Source: Agrobacterium tumefaciens (lineage in GTDB: Bacteria > Pseudomonadota > Alphaproteobacteria > Rhizobiales > Rhizobiaceae). Taken from it: a DNA stretch of 48,179 nt. The DNA is taken from positions 1-48,179 of the forward strand of contig NZ_JXQV01000041.1 of the NCBI RefSeq assembly GCF_000834635.1. The letters run 5' to 3'. Position numbers and translations under genes: made by a program. The notes beneath the pieces are model-generated. The model saw only the letters and a list, made by a program, of their open reading frames with translations. It searched no databases and was not told the DNA's origin. Numbering within the stretch: the stretch's first letter is position 1; every line of letters begins with the position of its first letter. Shown here in pieces: positions 8,125 to 17,122 of the stretch.

Positions 8125-9318
8125 ATGCAGATCGATTTACAAACCCTTTGGTACTTAACCGTCGGAACGCTACTGGTGTCAGCGTCGCTTCTCCTTTGGG
8201 AAAGGCAGGCTCATCCAGGTCGCGCACGCGTGCTCGGTGTTCTGGCCGCGGCACTCTTCGCGTTCGTTCTCGGTTGCATACTTGCAATGAACCGCAGCCA
8301 CTTTCCGGTCGCGCTCGGCATGGGGGCGATCAACATCCTAATGATGTTGGGCTACATTCTGGTCCTTAACGCCGTCGCCGGTCTCGACGGTCACCGGTAT
8401 CTCTGGTCGTCCGTCGCAGCGCTAAGCTTCCTAGCCATCGCCTGGGCGATCGCTGGCACGCACTTCCCGGCCGCCTTCTGGAACCATGTCTCGTCTATAC
8501 CCATCGCGCTAACCTGCGGCCTGACAGCATGGTTACTTCTACGCAGTCGCACGGTTCTACGATTGCGCTCACGTCCGATCGCAGTATCGGTCTCGGCCTT
8601 CCATGCCGTGTTCTACTTTGGCCGAGCGTTCATTGCCCCTGTTCTCCTTGAACGGTACGGGCAAGATGTTATCTCCATCGTCGGGAAGGCGACGATGTAC
8701 GAGGCCGTCTTGTACTCGGTAGCGATGCCGATGTCCTTTCTGATGATTATTCGAGAGGAGGAAAAGCTCCACCTGCTCCGGATGTCACAAACCGATCAGT
8801 TGACCGGGCTTGCAAACCGTCACGCCTTTTTTGAGCAGGCATCTCGGATTCTCCGGGAGCGGCATGGTGACCCCGTCTCACTGCTCGCCTTCGACCTCGA
8901 CCACTTCAAGGCGATCAACGACCGTCATGGACATCCAACAGGAGATAAGGTTTTGCAGCTGTTCGCCGAAACCGCCCGCGAAGAAGCGGGCCCCGACGCG
9001 CTTATTGTCCGGCTAGGCGGTGAGGAATTCGCTGCGCTTCTGCCACGGTGCGACCATTCCCAAGCTCTCAGTCGCGGCTCGGCGATCGCAAGCCGGTTCG
9101 CCAAAGCAGCCGCGCGGGCAGAGGGCCTGAAAACCCAGGCCACCGTCAGTATCGGCCTTGCGGCACCAGACTGCCACGATGTCGCCGGGATGCTTGCAAG
9201 CGCCGATGGCGCGCTGTACCGCGCGAAAGCCCTTGGGCGGAATCGCGTTGAAACCGCAGGGCCAACGAATTGCTGCAGCCCCCCCCAGCCGATCCCTTGC
9301 ATCATCAGTTGCGGGTAG
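8125..9318 (+). CDS. Membrane-bound GGDEF diguanylate cyclase
   Basis: 397 residues. The N-terminal about 205 residues are hydrophobic with roughly six or seven membrane helices. A GGDEF domain follows from about residue 215 (LTGLANRHAFFEQASRIL, then FDLDHFKAINDRHGHPTGD). The active-site motif is GGEEF at about 297-301, an accepted active variant, so c-di-GMP synthesis from two GTP is expected. The RxxD inhibitory site is not conserved (GPDALIVRLGGEEF), so product inhibition may be absent. There is a run of eight C residues at 9279-9286 near the 3' end, where slippage would change only the last residues after the catalytic domain. The ribosome site is weak (AGGCAGGCAGAG). The signal sensed by the membrane region is unknown. 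Confidence 0.9.
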   Translation: MQIDLQTLWYLTVGTLLVSASLLLWERQAHPGRARVLGVLAAALFAFVLGCILAMNRSHFPVALGMGAINILMMLGYILVLNAVAGLDGHRYLWSSVAALSFLAIAWAIAGTHFPAAFWNHVSSIPIALTCGLTAWLLLRSRTVLRLRSRPIAVSVSAFHAVFYFGRAFIAPVLLERYGQDVISIVGKATMYEAVLYSVAMPMSFLMIIREEEKLHLLRMSQTDQLTGLANRHAFFEQASRILRERHGDPVSLLAFDLDHFKAINDRHGHPTGDKVLQLFAETAREEAGPDALIVRLGGEEFAALLPRCDHSQALSRGSAIASRFAKAAARAEGLKTQATVSIGLAAPDCHDVAGMLASADGALYRAKALGRNRVETAGPTNCCSPPQPIPCIISCG

Positions 9319-9417
9319 TGGCGAGGGGCGCGCCCTGATCCGATGTAGCGCTTTTGAACGCGAGCGCCTTGAACGGAGTCGTAACAAAGGTCCTCGACAC
9401 CATACCACTTAACTTGT

Positions 9418-9476
9418 TGAATCTTAACGGCGGCGTTACGCACAGTGATCCCTTCGGTCTTGGTCCATCCCGGCTT
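9418..9476. repeat. Short dispersed repeat related to 23974-24041
   Basis: GCGTTACGCACAGTGATCCC and the later ATCCCGGCTTTGCGA closely match GCGTTATGCACAATGATCCC and ATCCCGGCTTTGCGA near 23974-24041, with a gap of about 13 bases in this copy. The second copy directly precedes an IS66 remnant, so this one may be a smaller relic of the same kind of element. Confidence 0.45.
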
Positions 9477-9550
9477 TGCGACGCTAGCCGTCATGCGGTT
9501 CGCTGATCGCGTTCACTAACCTGATCGGCCGATGGCTTCGGGAGCTCACT

Positions 9551-9652
9551 ATGCACAAGCCGCGAGATGAAAAAGATCTAAAATGGGCAACTCTCGAAGA
9601 TCAGGCCAAGTTTCCCGCATCCGATCAGTTGCCACCGTGGCTTAAATTTTGA
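9551..9652 (+). CDS. Possible 33-residue small protein
   Basis: ATG 9551 is preceded by GGGAG at fitting distance and opens 33 codons ending in TGA. The peptide starts MHKPRDEKDL and is charged, with a Trp-containing C-terminus (PPWLKF) and no membrane segment. It sits alone between the diguanylate cyclase and the ketopantoate-reductase-like gene. It may equally be chance; there is no family support. Confidence 0.3.
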   Translation: MHKPRDEKDLKWATLEDQAKFPASDQLPPWLKF

Positions 9653-9727
9653 ATGTAACAGACGGCCTCCAGCCTGAAATCTCCCAGAACCCCCCTATGC
9701 GAAAAGATAAAAATAACTTTCGCATGG

Positions 9728-10744
9728 ATGGATAAGATGAGTGTACGACCTTCTTTCAACGGGACCCTAAAAATCTGCGTAGCTGGCCCTGGGGCGATCG
9801 GGACCACTCTCGCCGCTTTGCTGGGTGCGGGAGGCCAACAGGTAACCGTGATTGCACGGGGGGATAGTTTGAAGGCGATTTCATCGTCTGGTGTAAGCTT
9901 GCGCCAGCCGCAAGGGGAGTCACGGGCGGATGTTATTGCCAGCGACGGAAACGACATCGATGTTCACGACGTCTTGCTTCTTTGTTCGAAGGCCCAGGAT
10001 CTCGAGTCACTCGCGATCACTTCGAGGAAAGCCATAGGTCCCGACACTCTGATCCTCCCTGTCGTAAACGGCATCCCTTGGTGGTACTTCCACGGCATAT
10101 CGGGACGGTTCGCAGGAAGAACCGTCCGATCAGTCGATCCCGACGGCGCTCTGGCAAGCCTCACGCCGCCAGAACAAAAGGTTGGAGTGATTGCCTCCTT
10201 TACCGTCGAGCGCGTGGGGCTGGGTAAGGCTGTGGCACTCAATCCGATCAGAATGGTGCTGGGCGAAATCGACGACCTCGAACGTGGCCGAACCCATTCG
10301 TTGGTAGAGATCTTTAACCACTGTGGTATCGCGACACGTCTGAGCTCAAGGATCCGGGACCCTCTGTGGACGAAGGTCACCGCCAATTTGATGTCCAATC
10401 CCCTTTCGGTGGTGGCAGGGGCACCTTTGAAGCATGTGTGCGGTCGGGACGATCTGTCTATGATTTCTCGCAAGCTGATTGATGAAGCAATGCTCGTCGC
10501 CGCGTCTTTTGCTGCGCGCTTGGAGGTAGACCCGGACGGCCTGTTAAAATTCGGAGCCGGAATGGGAGATGCCAAGACCTCGATGTTGCAGGACTACGAG
10601 AGCGGCAGGCAACTGGAACTCGCGGCGATCTGTGAAGCGGTACTCGAACTCGCGTCGATGCAAAATATCGACATGCCCTTGACCAGGTATATTTCCAGCC
10701 TTGCACGCTACAGGAGCGATGCTGCCCGCTCCATAGCTTCATGA
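9728..10744 (+). CDS. Ketopantoate reductase family (PanE/ApbA-like) oxidoreductase
   Basis: 338 residues. The N-terminal Rossmann fold is clear: KICVAGPGAIGTTLAALLGA with the GxGxxG-type NADP-binding loop, followed by VTVIARGDSLKAI. The substrate-side features of the family are present: a Lys in LLLCSKAQDLE, PVVNGIPWW, and KVTANLMSNPLSV in the helical C-terminal domain, ending with TSMLQDYESGRQLELAAICE. Family members reduce 2-dehydropantoate to pantoate, but many stand-alone copies act on other substrates. The VDPDGALASL segment and isolated location do not tie it to pantothenate genes. The start is ATG 9728 or ATG 9737; the latter has GGATAAG close upstream. Confidence 0.85.
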   Translation: MDKMSVRPSFNGTLKICVAGPGAIGTTLAALLGAGGQQVTVIARGDSLKAISSSGVSLRQPQGESRADVIASDGNDIDVHDVLLLCSKAQDLESLAITSRKAIGPDTLILPVVNGIPWWYFHGISGRFAGRTVRSVDPDGALASLTPPEQKVGVIASFTVERVGLGKAVALNPIRMVLGEIDDLERGRTHSLVEIFNHCGIATRLSSRIRDPLWTKVTANLMSNPLSVVAGAPLKHVCGRDDLSMISRKLIDEAMLVAASFAARLEVDPDGLLKFGAGMGDAKTSMLQDYESGRQLELAAICEAVLELASMQNIDMPLTRYISSLARYRSDAARSIAS

Positions 10745-10922
10745 TTAGACCGACGACTATGGTTTTCTAACGGGACCCTAGCCCATCGACTTGGTTCGTA
10801 CCTCAAGCGCGAAACGTAATTCGTACGCGCGTCGTTCCCCACTTTGATCGCTCGGCAGGATTTCGTTTTTGCTCGCTGGATGGCAGAAACCTTTTGTTTG
10901 CTTCCTCCTTAATTGGGAGCCT

Positions 10923-13322
10923 AGCCATAGGTGACTGGGTCATTAGTCGACGACCCGTTTCTTGCGCAAAAACAAATTGTTCGTCGCGCCGCGTTGGAGG
11001 TTATGAGCCCAGCCGGCTGGTCAGCCGTGCTCTTTATTAAAGTGGCCTACTTGCAGAAGCGCGATGATGTCGTCCCTAGCTATTGGGCGCGACATCAAAA
11101 ACCCTTGGATGTTATCGCAGCCCAACGACTTCAGTGCATCTCTCTGCTCCTGGGTTTCGACCCCTTCAGCCGTTGTCTGTAGCCCTTGCGCCCGAGCCAG
11201 GTTGATGATCGCTGCGACAATCGCGCTTTTCTGGCCTTCTCCCATCCCCGCGATAAACGACTTGTCGATCTTGAGCCTATCGACAGTGACATTCTGAACC
11301 CTTGAGAAAGAAGAGTATCCGGTGCCAAAGTCGTCGATTGCAAACCTTACGCCGGCCGCTCTCAGCATGGTGACGTTTCGCTCAGTCTCCTCACCGCTGA
11401 TGGCCAAGCTCTCTGTAATCTCGATTTCCAATCGTGCTGGTTCAATCCCCCATTTGGCCAGCGTGGTAAGAACCCGTAGCGGGTAGCCAGCGGAAGCGAG
11501 TTCGGACGCTGAAGCATTCACGGCGACACTTATGGAAGGCAACCCGGCGATCAGGCTGCACGCGTCTTCCAGAACATGCGCTCCAATCCTGTTAATGACG
11601 CCGATCTCTTCCGCGAGCGGGATGAACATATCTGGACCAATAGAGCCTAGCTCCGGGTGCTTCCACCGCGCCAAAGCCTCGAGCGAGCACGGGACCGCGC
11701 TGTCAGCAAAGTAGACCGGCTGGTAGACAACCTCGATCTGCGTCCCCGTTGCCAAGGCCTCGCGCAGGTCATGCTCTAGTTTCCGGCGGGTGCGGAGGAG
11801 TTCGTCCATGTGATTGCCAAACACCGCATATGCATTCCGTCCCGCAGCTTTTGCGTGATATAGGGCGATATCCGCCTGCCTCGTCAGTTCGACAGCATCT
11901 GCATTCGCACCTGATGCAATCGCCACACCGATGCTCGCACCAATAGCGCCATATGCCCCGTCAATCTCAAAAGGCTCGCGCAGGCCCAGGACGATTTTTT
12001 CTGCAATGGCGACGACGTCGTCCGGGTTCATCCTTTCAACCAAGACCGTAAACTCATCACCCCCGATACGCCCAATGAGAGCGTCCGGAAGAATGTCCCG
12101 CATCCGCGCAGCAACTAAGGCGATGAGTTTGTCCCCTGTTGGATGTCCATAGGTATCGTTGACACCCTTGAACCGGTCGAGGTCAATTAAAAGTACACTG
12201 AATAGATCCTCAGGCAATGCCTCCCTGAGCCGTGCCGCGAGCTCACTGTTAAAATGAGCCCTGTTAGCCAGACCCGTCAGACTGTCGCGCAGTGCCAGAT
12301 GTTGAAGCTCCTGGCGATTGGAATTGAGCTTGACGGAGCGTTGCCAGATCGCATGCCCGGCCAAGCTTGCGGCGATGAATATGCCAATGATGGACAGTCC
12401 GACGACGGGGATTGTTGCGTGCAACACGCTCGTTCCCGGTTCGAACGGATGCCAATTTAGGTAACCAATTGTCTGTCCGGACTTCGAGGTAAGAGCGATA
12501 TGGGAGTGGCGCTGGTCGCGAGGCATCTCAGTCGTGAACTGCATCTCGGCGAATTGGTATTCACTACCTATTTCGGCCGGAAAATCTTGATCTAGAAACC
12601 GTACCGCCACATGCTGATTTTCTTCTCCCGCCTGCTGCTCAATCTCGCCCGTGTCAGACATAATCGGTTTGACACTGACCACAGCAGGTCGTTTCCCTAC
12701 ATAGGTCAGATCACTCTCACCGATTGAGAGGACCTTGTCCGAGATGCCTTCCTGGTCTCCAGCGACAAGCCGTTCACGCAGACGTTTCGCAAGCGGACTA
12801 TATGCCAGACGAAGGTCCTGAGGTGACACCCCGCTAGATGATTTTGCTAGAAACTGGTAAATCGGCAGTCCATCTGGCGATAAAACGACAGCGGCATCAT
12901 GGCCGAAGTAGGTGTTCATCCAGCGGCCGAGGTTCACGTCAAGCCAATCGTGATCATCGTCCTTGGTTTTGGTGACCGCGTCATCCCACACGGTGGCGCT
13001 CTCTTGATCATGAGCAACGGATGATTGAATTTTGGCTACGATCAGGGTGGCGAGACCCTTCTGCCGCTCCGCGGCAACCTCGTCGGCTTTGGCTGCAGCC
13101 CAGTAAAGAGTACTGAGTAGCATCGCTCCAACCAGAGCCGCCACGCTTGCCGGAATGAGCCATTTCAAGAACCACTGTGACTGCCTAATCATGCGACATC
13201 TGCCTTTTCATCAGAGGGAACCTAGATCATCTGGGTTAAGCCTCAAGGAATGGAGACGGTTAAGTTTTGGTTGTTATCCTCATCAACTAACCCAAGCGTC
13301 TTGACCTGCAACCAACGTCGAG
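10923..13322. repeat. 2.4-kb duplicated segment, copy A
   Basis: This segment is nearly identical to 29896-32295 at a constant offset of 18,973 bases and in the same orientation. It contains the whole CHASE4-GGDEF-EAL gene plus about 100 bases after its stop and about 130 before its start. Identity ends abruptly on both sides. No transposase and no inverted repeats at the ends were seen. Confidence 0.95.
11021..13192 (-). CDS. CHASE4-GGDEF-EAL bifunctional c-di-GMP protein, copy A
   Basis: 723 residues. Membrane helix at about 10-33, an extracytoplasmic CHASE4 sensor at about 45-250 (VAHDQESATVWDDAV, WMNTYFGHDAAVVLSPDG), and a second helix at about 258-283. The GGDEF domain has intact GGDEF at about 377-381. 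The EAL domain has EAL in SLEALARWKH at about 504, EITES, DDFGTGYSS and EGVET. Both catalytic sets look complete, so it could make and degrade c-di-GMP with one activity dominant. The RxxD inhibitory site is absent. A second copy at 29994-32165 differs at about eight residues, six of them in the first 36. A membrane location with a periplasmic sensor is expected. The ligand is unknown. Confidence 0.93.
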   Translation of the reverse strand: MIRQSQWFLKWLIPASVAALVGAMLLSTLYWAAAKADEVAAERQKGLATLIVAKIQSSVAHDQESATVWDDAVTKTKDDDHDWLDVNLGRWMNTYFGHDAAVVLSPDGLPIYQFLAKSSSGVSPQDLRLAYSPLAKRLRERLVAGDQEGISDKVLSIGESDLTYVGKRPAVVSVKPIMSDTGEIEQQAGEENQHVAVRFLDQDFPAEIGSEYQFAEMQFTTEMPRDQRHSHIALTSKSGQTIGYLNWHPFEPGTSVLHATIPVVGLSIIGIFIAASLAGHAIWQRSVKLNSNRQELQHLALRDSLTGLANRAHFNSELAARLREALPEDLFSVLLIDLDRFKGVNDTYGHPTGDKLIALVAARMRDILPDALIGRIGGDEFTVLVERMNPDDVVAIAEKIVLGLREPFEIDGAYGAIGASIGVAIASGANADAVELTRQADIALYHAKAAGRNAYAVFGNHMDELLRTRRKLEHDLREALATGTQIEVVYQPVYFADSAVPCSLEALARWKHPELGSIGPDMFIPLAEEIGVINRIGAHVLEDACSLIAGLPSISVAVNASASELASAGYPLRVLTTLAKWGIEPARLEIEITESLAISGEETERNVTMLRAAGVRFAIDDFGTGYSSFSRVQNVTVDRLKIDKSFIAGMGEGQKSAIVAAIINLARAQGLQTTAEGVETQEQRDALKSLGCDNIQGFLMSRPIARDDIIALLQVGHFNKEHG

Positions 13323-13627
13323 TCTGCGACGCGTCGAGAATTGGGCTTGAGGTTTGGAGAGAATCCGCGCCATCGATCACGGCCCTGGTATGATCTTTAT
13401 CGGATGGCCAGCTCCAGATGTTGAAAAGTGTTCAATCAGATCCGTTACGAAGCCAACGGCTTGACGAATTAACTGAAGCACAGTTCCAGGAAATTGGTCT
13501 CTTGCACGACAGCCTGATAATCGGCTCTATAAGTTTCCAGTTTGAATGCCGTGCAGCTTAAAATCTGCCATGATAGAGCCTTGGTCCGAGCCCCCGCTCA
13601 GGCAGCAATCATTTTGGGAGATATAGA
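13323..13627. other. Intergenic region, no gene recognised
   Basis: About 300 bases between the duplication edge and a small gene. No supported open frame was seen. Confidence 0.4.
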
Positions 13628-13819
13628 ATGCCGGACCTCATCTCAAAGGAAGATGCACGCCTTTGCGCCAGCATTGTCACGGAGGTCGCACGTGCCCAGG
13701 GCTTCCTCCGGGAACCCGCCGCAATTGGGCGTCTAACAGTCTCAGTTGCCAAACTCTACAACAAAGGCCTGCGTGATCGCGACCAGCTTCTTGCGGCAGT
13801 AATGCAATTGTCGAAGTGA
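13628..13819 (+). CDS. Small hypothetical protein, 63 aa
   Basis: ATG 13628 is preceded by TTTTGGGAGATATAGA, a good ribosome site. The 63-residue product starts MPDLISKEDARLCASIV and reads as a helical, soluble protein (VAKLYNKGLRDRDQLLAAVM). Its composition looks like a genuine small alphaproteobacterial protein. It has no catalytic motif and I cannot name a family. It is a single gene with no operon partner. Confidence 0.6.
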   Translation: MPDLISKEDARLCASIVTEVARAQGFLREPAAIGRLTVSVAKLYNKGLRDRDQLLAAVMQLSK

Positions 13820-14226
13820 TGTCGACTTCAACGCTCGCAGTCACAATTGCCCATTGCGCGCCATGGAGCATAGTAACAAGGGATCACGCTGGTCAGATCC
13901 TTTGTCAAGGTTAAGCCGCACAGCAAAATCTGGGCAAGCTGCACTGAACCGCTAACCTTCATTTCGAAAGATGTGTTGAAGTTTGCCTATCTCACGCCTG
14001 TAATTTTCGTTTTGCTTGCAGCGATGGCGGCCAACAGCAACCAGCGATTGTAAGACGTTAATCTTTTATAGAAGAATGATACCAATCGATAAGGGTGTTT
14101 CCGCCCTTATCTGCTACAATATTCGCGCAACACAAAGCCCCAATCGGCAAGCCAATCTGCATTCGATGCGACCAAGCCTTGAGCAAGGTCCATTGGCTAT
14201 TATTATTGCACTACAGGAGCCGACCA
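13820..14226. other. Intergenic region before arsR-type gene
   Basis: About 400 bases. Upstream in-frame codons could extend the ArsR-type frame to 14095, but they lack a ribosome site and family-like sequence. Promoter and autoregulatory operator of the next gene are expected here; none was identified with confidence. Confidence 0.4.
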
Positions 14227-14547
14227 ATGTTACCCAATATAGAAAAAGCTCGATTGTTTGCCAGTCTTGCGAATGAGTTTCGGCTAGATATTCTCTCGAT
14301 CATCATTGAACGGGAGGCTTCGGTAAATGAGTTGTCTGCTATCCTGGGAAAGAGCCAGTCATCCGTATCTCAACATCTGGGGAAACTCAGGCAAGAAAAT
14401 CTTGTGACGACACGTCGTGATGCGCAGACCGTTTATTACTCCTGCCAGGATCCGCGTGTTTTCCGAACCTTGGCAGTGTTGGATAACATGCGAGGGAATG
14501 ACCTTGTCAACGGGATGGCAGTGTCAGAGCTCTTGCGCTCGGCTTGA
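14227..14547 (+). CDS. ArsR-family winged-helix transcriptional regulator
   Basis: 106 residues from ATG 14227, chosen because ACAGGAGCC lies at correct spacing. The winged helix is plain: ARLFASLANEFRLDILSIII, ASVNELSAILGKSQSSVSQH (recognition helix), LGKLRQENLVTTRRDAQTVYY (wing). The metal-binding ELCVCDL-type box of arsenic/cadmium sensors is absent (VNELSAILGKS instead) and only one Cys is present, so a metal-sensing role is unlikely. It should bind DNA as a dimer and repress its own or nearby genes. The neighbour downstream is the HWE kinase, 355 bases away, so a direct link is not shown. Confidence 0.88.
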   Translation: MLPNIEKARLFASLANEFRLDILSIIIEREASVNELSAILGKSQSSVSQHLGKLRQENLVTTRRDAQTVYYSCQDPRVFRTLAVLDNMRGNDLVNGMAVSELLRSA

Positions 14548-14901
14548 ATTCGAATGCATACAAGCTGCGCGCGACCGGAAACGGCTTATTTTTTCCGATT
14601 TTCCAGCGTGAACTAGCTATCTTTTGTCTTTGCTTGAGAGGCAACGCCCGATAGTGTCGTATGAGCTGACGTAGTGCATCGGAAGATGCAGATCGACCGC
14701 TCAGCGGGTCAATATGCTTCCTCCGCTAAACATTTTCCCAGCAATAGCAAAAATCGTACGTTAGACTGTCACTAGAGTGACCGTTTGCTTGAGTTGTCCA
14801 ACGCGGAGAATTCATCCCTCATATGTACCCGTTGACAGAGGATTAAAGTCGTTCAATGACCGAACTGTCGGCAATCTGTCGAGCACACATGGGGGGAAGT
14901 A
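14548..14901. other. Intergenic region before HWE kinase
   Basis: About 350 bases without a supported gene. It probably holds the kinase promoter. Confidence 0.4.
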
Positions 14902-16548
14902 GTGAGAAGACGACTTCTAGCCGTTGCCGCAACTGCGCTGCTTCCAGCTCTCGTACTTCTGGCTTACAATGAAGTTGTGAACCGGCAGCAACGAAGTGCT
15001 GAAGTCCATTTGCAGGTTTCTCAAATGGCACGTCTGATTTCTTCGGAAACACAACGCATTCTGGAAGGAGCGCGTAGTCTCCTTGTCGCCGTGTCTGCAT
15101 TACCAGCTGTCGCCGATCTCGATGCCGAGGATTGCAGAGCCACCCTCAAGCGGCTGACGGGTAGCCTGACCATGACGGGTGCGATCCTTGTGATAGACAT
15201 CAATGGAAGGCTTGTTTGTGACAGCGACGGAAACGCAGCTGGCATCGATTTTTCTGATCGTGGCTATATCAAAGAGGGACTCGCGGCCAAAGACATGGTG
15301 GTTGGGGAGTATACAATCAGCAAGCTCACAAACCGGCCGGTGCTGCCCGTCTCGATGCCGCTGGTGCGGGATGGCCGAACCATTGGTGTCGTTGCGACCG
15401 GCATACGGCTTGATTGGCTGCAGGCGCGCGTCACAGATCATGGTGTGGCGCATGGTAGCGCCGTCACAATCGCGGATCGGAAGGGCACCATACTCGCACG
15501 CCAACCTTTCTCGGAACGTTTTGTCGGCACCCCTATACCCGACCAATTCCGTTATCTTCTAACCTCACCGAGGCCGGGCGCTCTGGTTGTCCATAGCCAG
15601 GATGGAACGGAGAGAGTTATGGGCTATCAACCCATCACGCCAGACACCCCCCTTTATGTGAGTGCGGGGTACTCAAAGACCGAAGCTTTCGCAGCCGTCA
15701 ATCGCACGACATTGACAGGCTTGGCGACGTTGGTCTTCAGCACAGTACTCGCGTTCGCGGCATCGTCCTACGTGGGAAGGCGGTTCGTTCTCCGACCAAT
15801 AGACCGGATTACAACCGTGCTCGATGAATGGAAGCGCGGCAACACAGCCAGTCGCACGCATATGACAGAAGACAGCAATGATCTAAGCCGTGTCGGAAGC
15901 TCGCTGGATAAGCTGCTAGATGAACTTGACAGGCGTCGTCTTGCTGTAGAAATAGCAGAAGAACGGCGCAACCTTCTGTCTCGCGAACTGACCCATCGGG
16001 TGAAAAATACCCTGTCTATCGTCAGTGCGCTCGCCCGACAGACATTTAAAGGGCCAGACCCTCGTGTTGCCTCCTTCACCGCTCGTCTTACGGCGCTAGG
16101 ACGTGCCTACGATTTGCTTCTCGCGGAGGACAGTCAGGGCGCAAACATTGGCGATATCATCCGAAATACGTTGGCTTCCCATGATGTGGACAATGCACGG
16201 CGCTTTCGTATTGAGGGCCCGTTCCACGCAGTCGATCCAGAGCTTGGGTTAGGATTGTCTCTTGTCATCCATGAACTCGGGACAAACGCTACTAAATATG
16301 GAGCACTCAGCAACGAATGCGGCTATATCAGCATCAACTGGCGTCTGCACGAGGGGCGCCTTGAGCTATCGTGGGAGGAATACGACGGACCACCGGTTAA
16401 TGCTCCAGACAAAGAGGGCTTTGGATCGAAACTGATCCGCCGTGCCTTCCCTGCGAAGTATCAGCCGCAGGTGTCCATTCTCTATCCTCCAGATGGCCTA
16501 AGGTTTTGCTTGTCATTCACAAGATCCGCAATTTCTCCTGAAAGTTAG
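14902..16548 (+). CDS. HWE-family sensor histidine kinase with periplasmic Cache-type sensor
   Basis: 548 residues from GTG 14902, preceded by GGGGGGAAG. First membrane helix about 5-23, an extracytoplasmic double-Cache-like sensor about 30-270 (LVIDINGRLVCDSDG, FSDRGYIKEGL), second helix about 275-298, a HAMP-like linker to about 350, then the kinase core. The phospho-accepting His is in ELTHRVKNTLSIVSALARQ (about 365). The ATP-binding N-box is HELGTNATKYGALSN (about 457), and WEE is in LSWEEYDGPPV, the tryptophan-glutamate signature that names the HWE group. Such kinases in rhizobia usually pair with single-domain response regulators. One lies convergently at 16714-17076 and is the natural partner candidate. 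The sensed ligand is unknown. Confidence 0.92.
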   Translation: MRRRLLAVAATALLPALVLLAYNEVVNRQQRSAEVHLQVSQMARLISSETQRILEGARSLLVAVSALPAVADLDAEDCRATLKRLTGSLTMTGAILVIDINGRLVCDSDGNAAGIDFSDRGYIKEGLAAKDMVVGEYTISKLTNRPVLPVSMPLVRDGRTIGVVATGIRLDWLQARVTDHGVAHGSAVTIADRKGTILARQPFSERFVGTPIPDQFRYLLTSPRPGALVVHSQDGTERVMGYQPITPDTPLYVSAGYSKTEAFAAVNRTTLTGLATLVFSTVLAFAASSYVGRRFVLRPIDRITTVLDEWKRGNTASRTHMTEDSNDLSRVGSSLDKLLDELDRRRLAVEIAEERRNLLSRELTHRVKNTLSIVSALARQTFKGPDPRVASFTARLTALGRAYDLLLAEDSQGANIGDIIRNTLASHDVDNARRFRIEGPFHAVDPELGLGLSLVIHELGTNATKYGALSNECGYISINWRLHEGRLELSWEEYDGPPVNAPDKEGFGSKLIRRAFPAKYQPQVSILYPPDGLRFCLSFTRSAISPES

Positions 16549-16713
16549 AGGGTTTTTCGATTCATCTGGATAATATCTGCAGGAACTGAAATGGTTTTGG
16601 CATTCGAGGTGCTAGAAGATGTCGACGGTGAAGCGCCACAGCTAAACCTTTAGCCGCCACTTGATGGTAATGGCGAAGCCAATGAAATCGCCCAGGTCCG
16701 GTGTGCTGTCGCG

Positions 16714-17076
16714 TTAGATCATTTCCCGTATGGTCTGGATGATTTTTGATGGATCATAAGGCTTGTTGAAAAACCGCCCGACCACCGGAAGGGTGTCGTC
16801 ACTCATCGCACGATGTCCGGATGTCACGATGATTTTAACCGGCGGCCACCTGTCACGAACTGCAGCTGCTAGCTTTAAGCCGTCCATACTGCCGGGCATA
16901 TCAATATCGGTGAACATCAGACAAACTTCGGGATGCTCGCTAAGGATGACGATGGCTTCATCGGCATTTGACGCTTCCAGTACATAGAAGGCGTCATCCT
17001 CCAGCCACTGAACGATATCCATGCGGACGAGAACGTCGTCCTCTACGACAAGAACCGTTACGCCGCTGTCGCCCAT
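16714..17076 (-). CDS. Single-domain (CheY-like) response regulator
   Basis: 120 residues from ATG 17076, preferred because GGAG precedes it. A longer frame from 17145 would overlap the upstream gene by 23 bases without family match. The receiver domain fills the protein: acidic pair in LVVEDDVLVRM, phospho-acceptor Asp in LMFTDIDMPGSMDG, Thr/Ser in IIVTSGH, Lys in FFNKPYDPSKI. There is no output domain, so it acts by protein-protein contact, as with receivers that serve HWE kinases. It is transcribed after the HPP-CBS gene on the same strand and converges on the HWE kinase gene. Confidence 0.9.
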   Translation of the reverse strand: MGDSGVTVLVVEDDVLVRMDIVQWLEDDAFYVLEASNADEAIVILSEHPEVCLMFTDIDMPGSMDGLKLAAAVRDRWPPVKIIVTSGHRAMSDDTLPVVGRFFNKPYDPSKIIQTIREMI

Positions 17077-17122
17077 CCCCAAAACTCCATCATGGCTATA
17101 CGAGCTGGGTTTGTGTTTCGGT

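Noticed and set aside
10923..13322. Interpretation of the 2.4-kb duplication as a transposon
   Set aside because: No transposase inside, no terminal inverted repeats and no target duplication seen at either copy; recombination or conversion is more likely.
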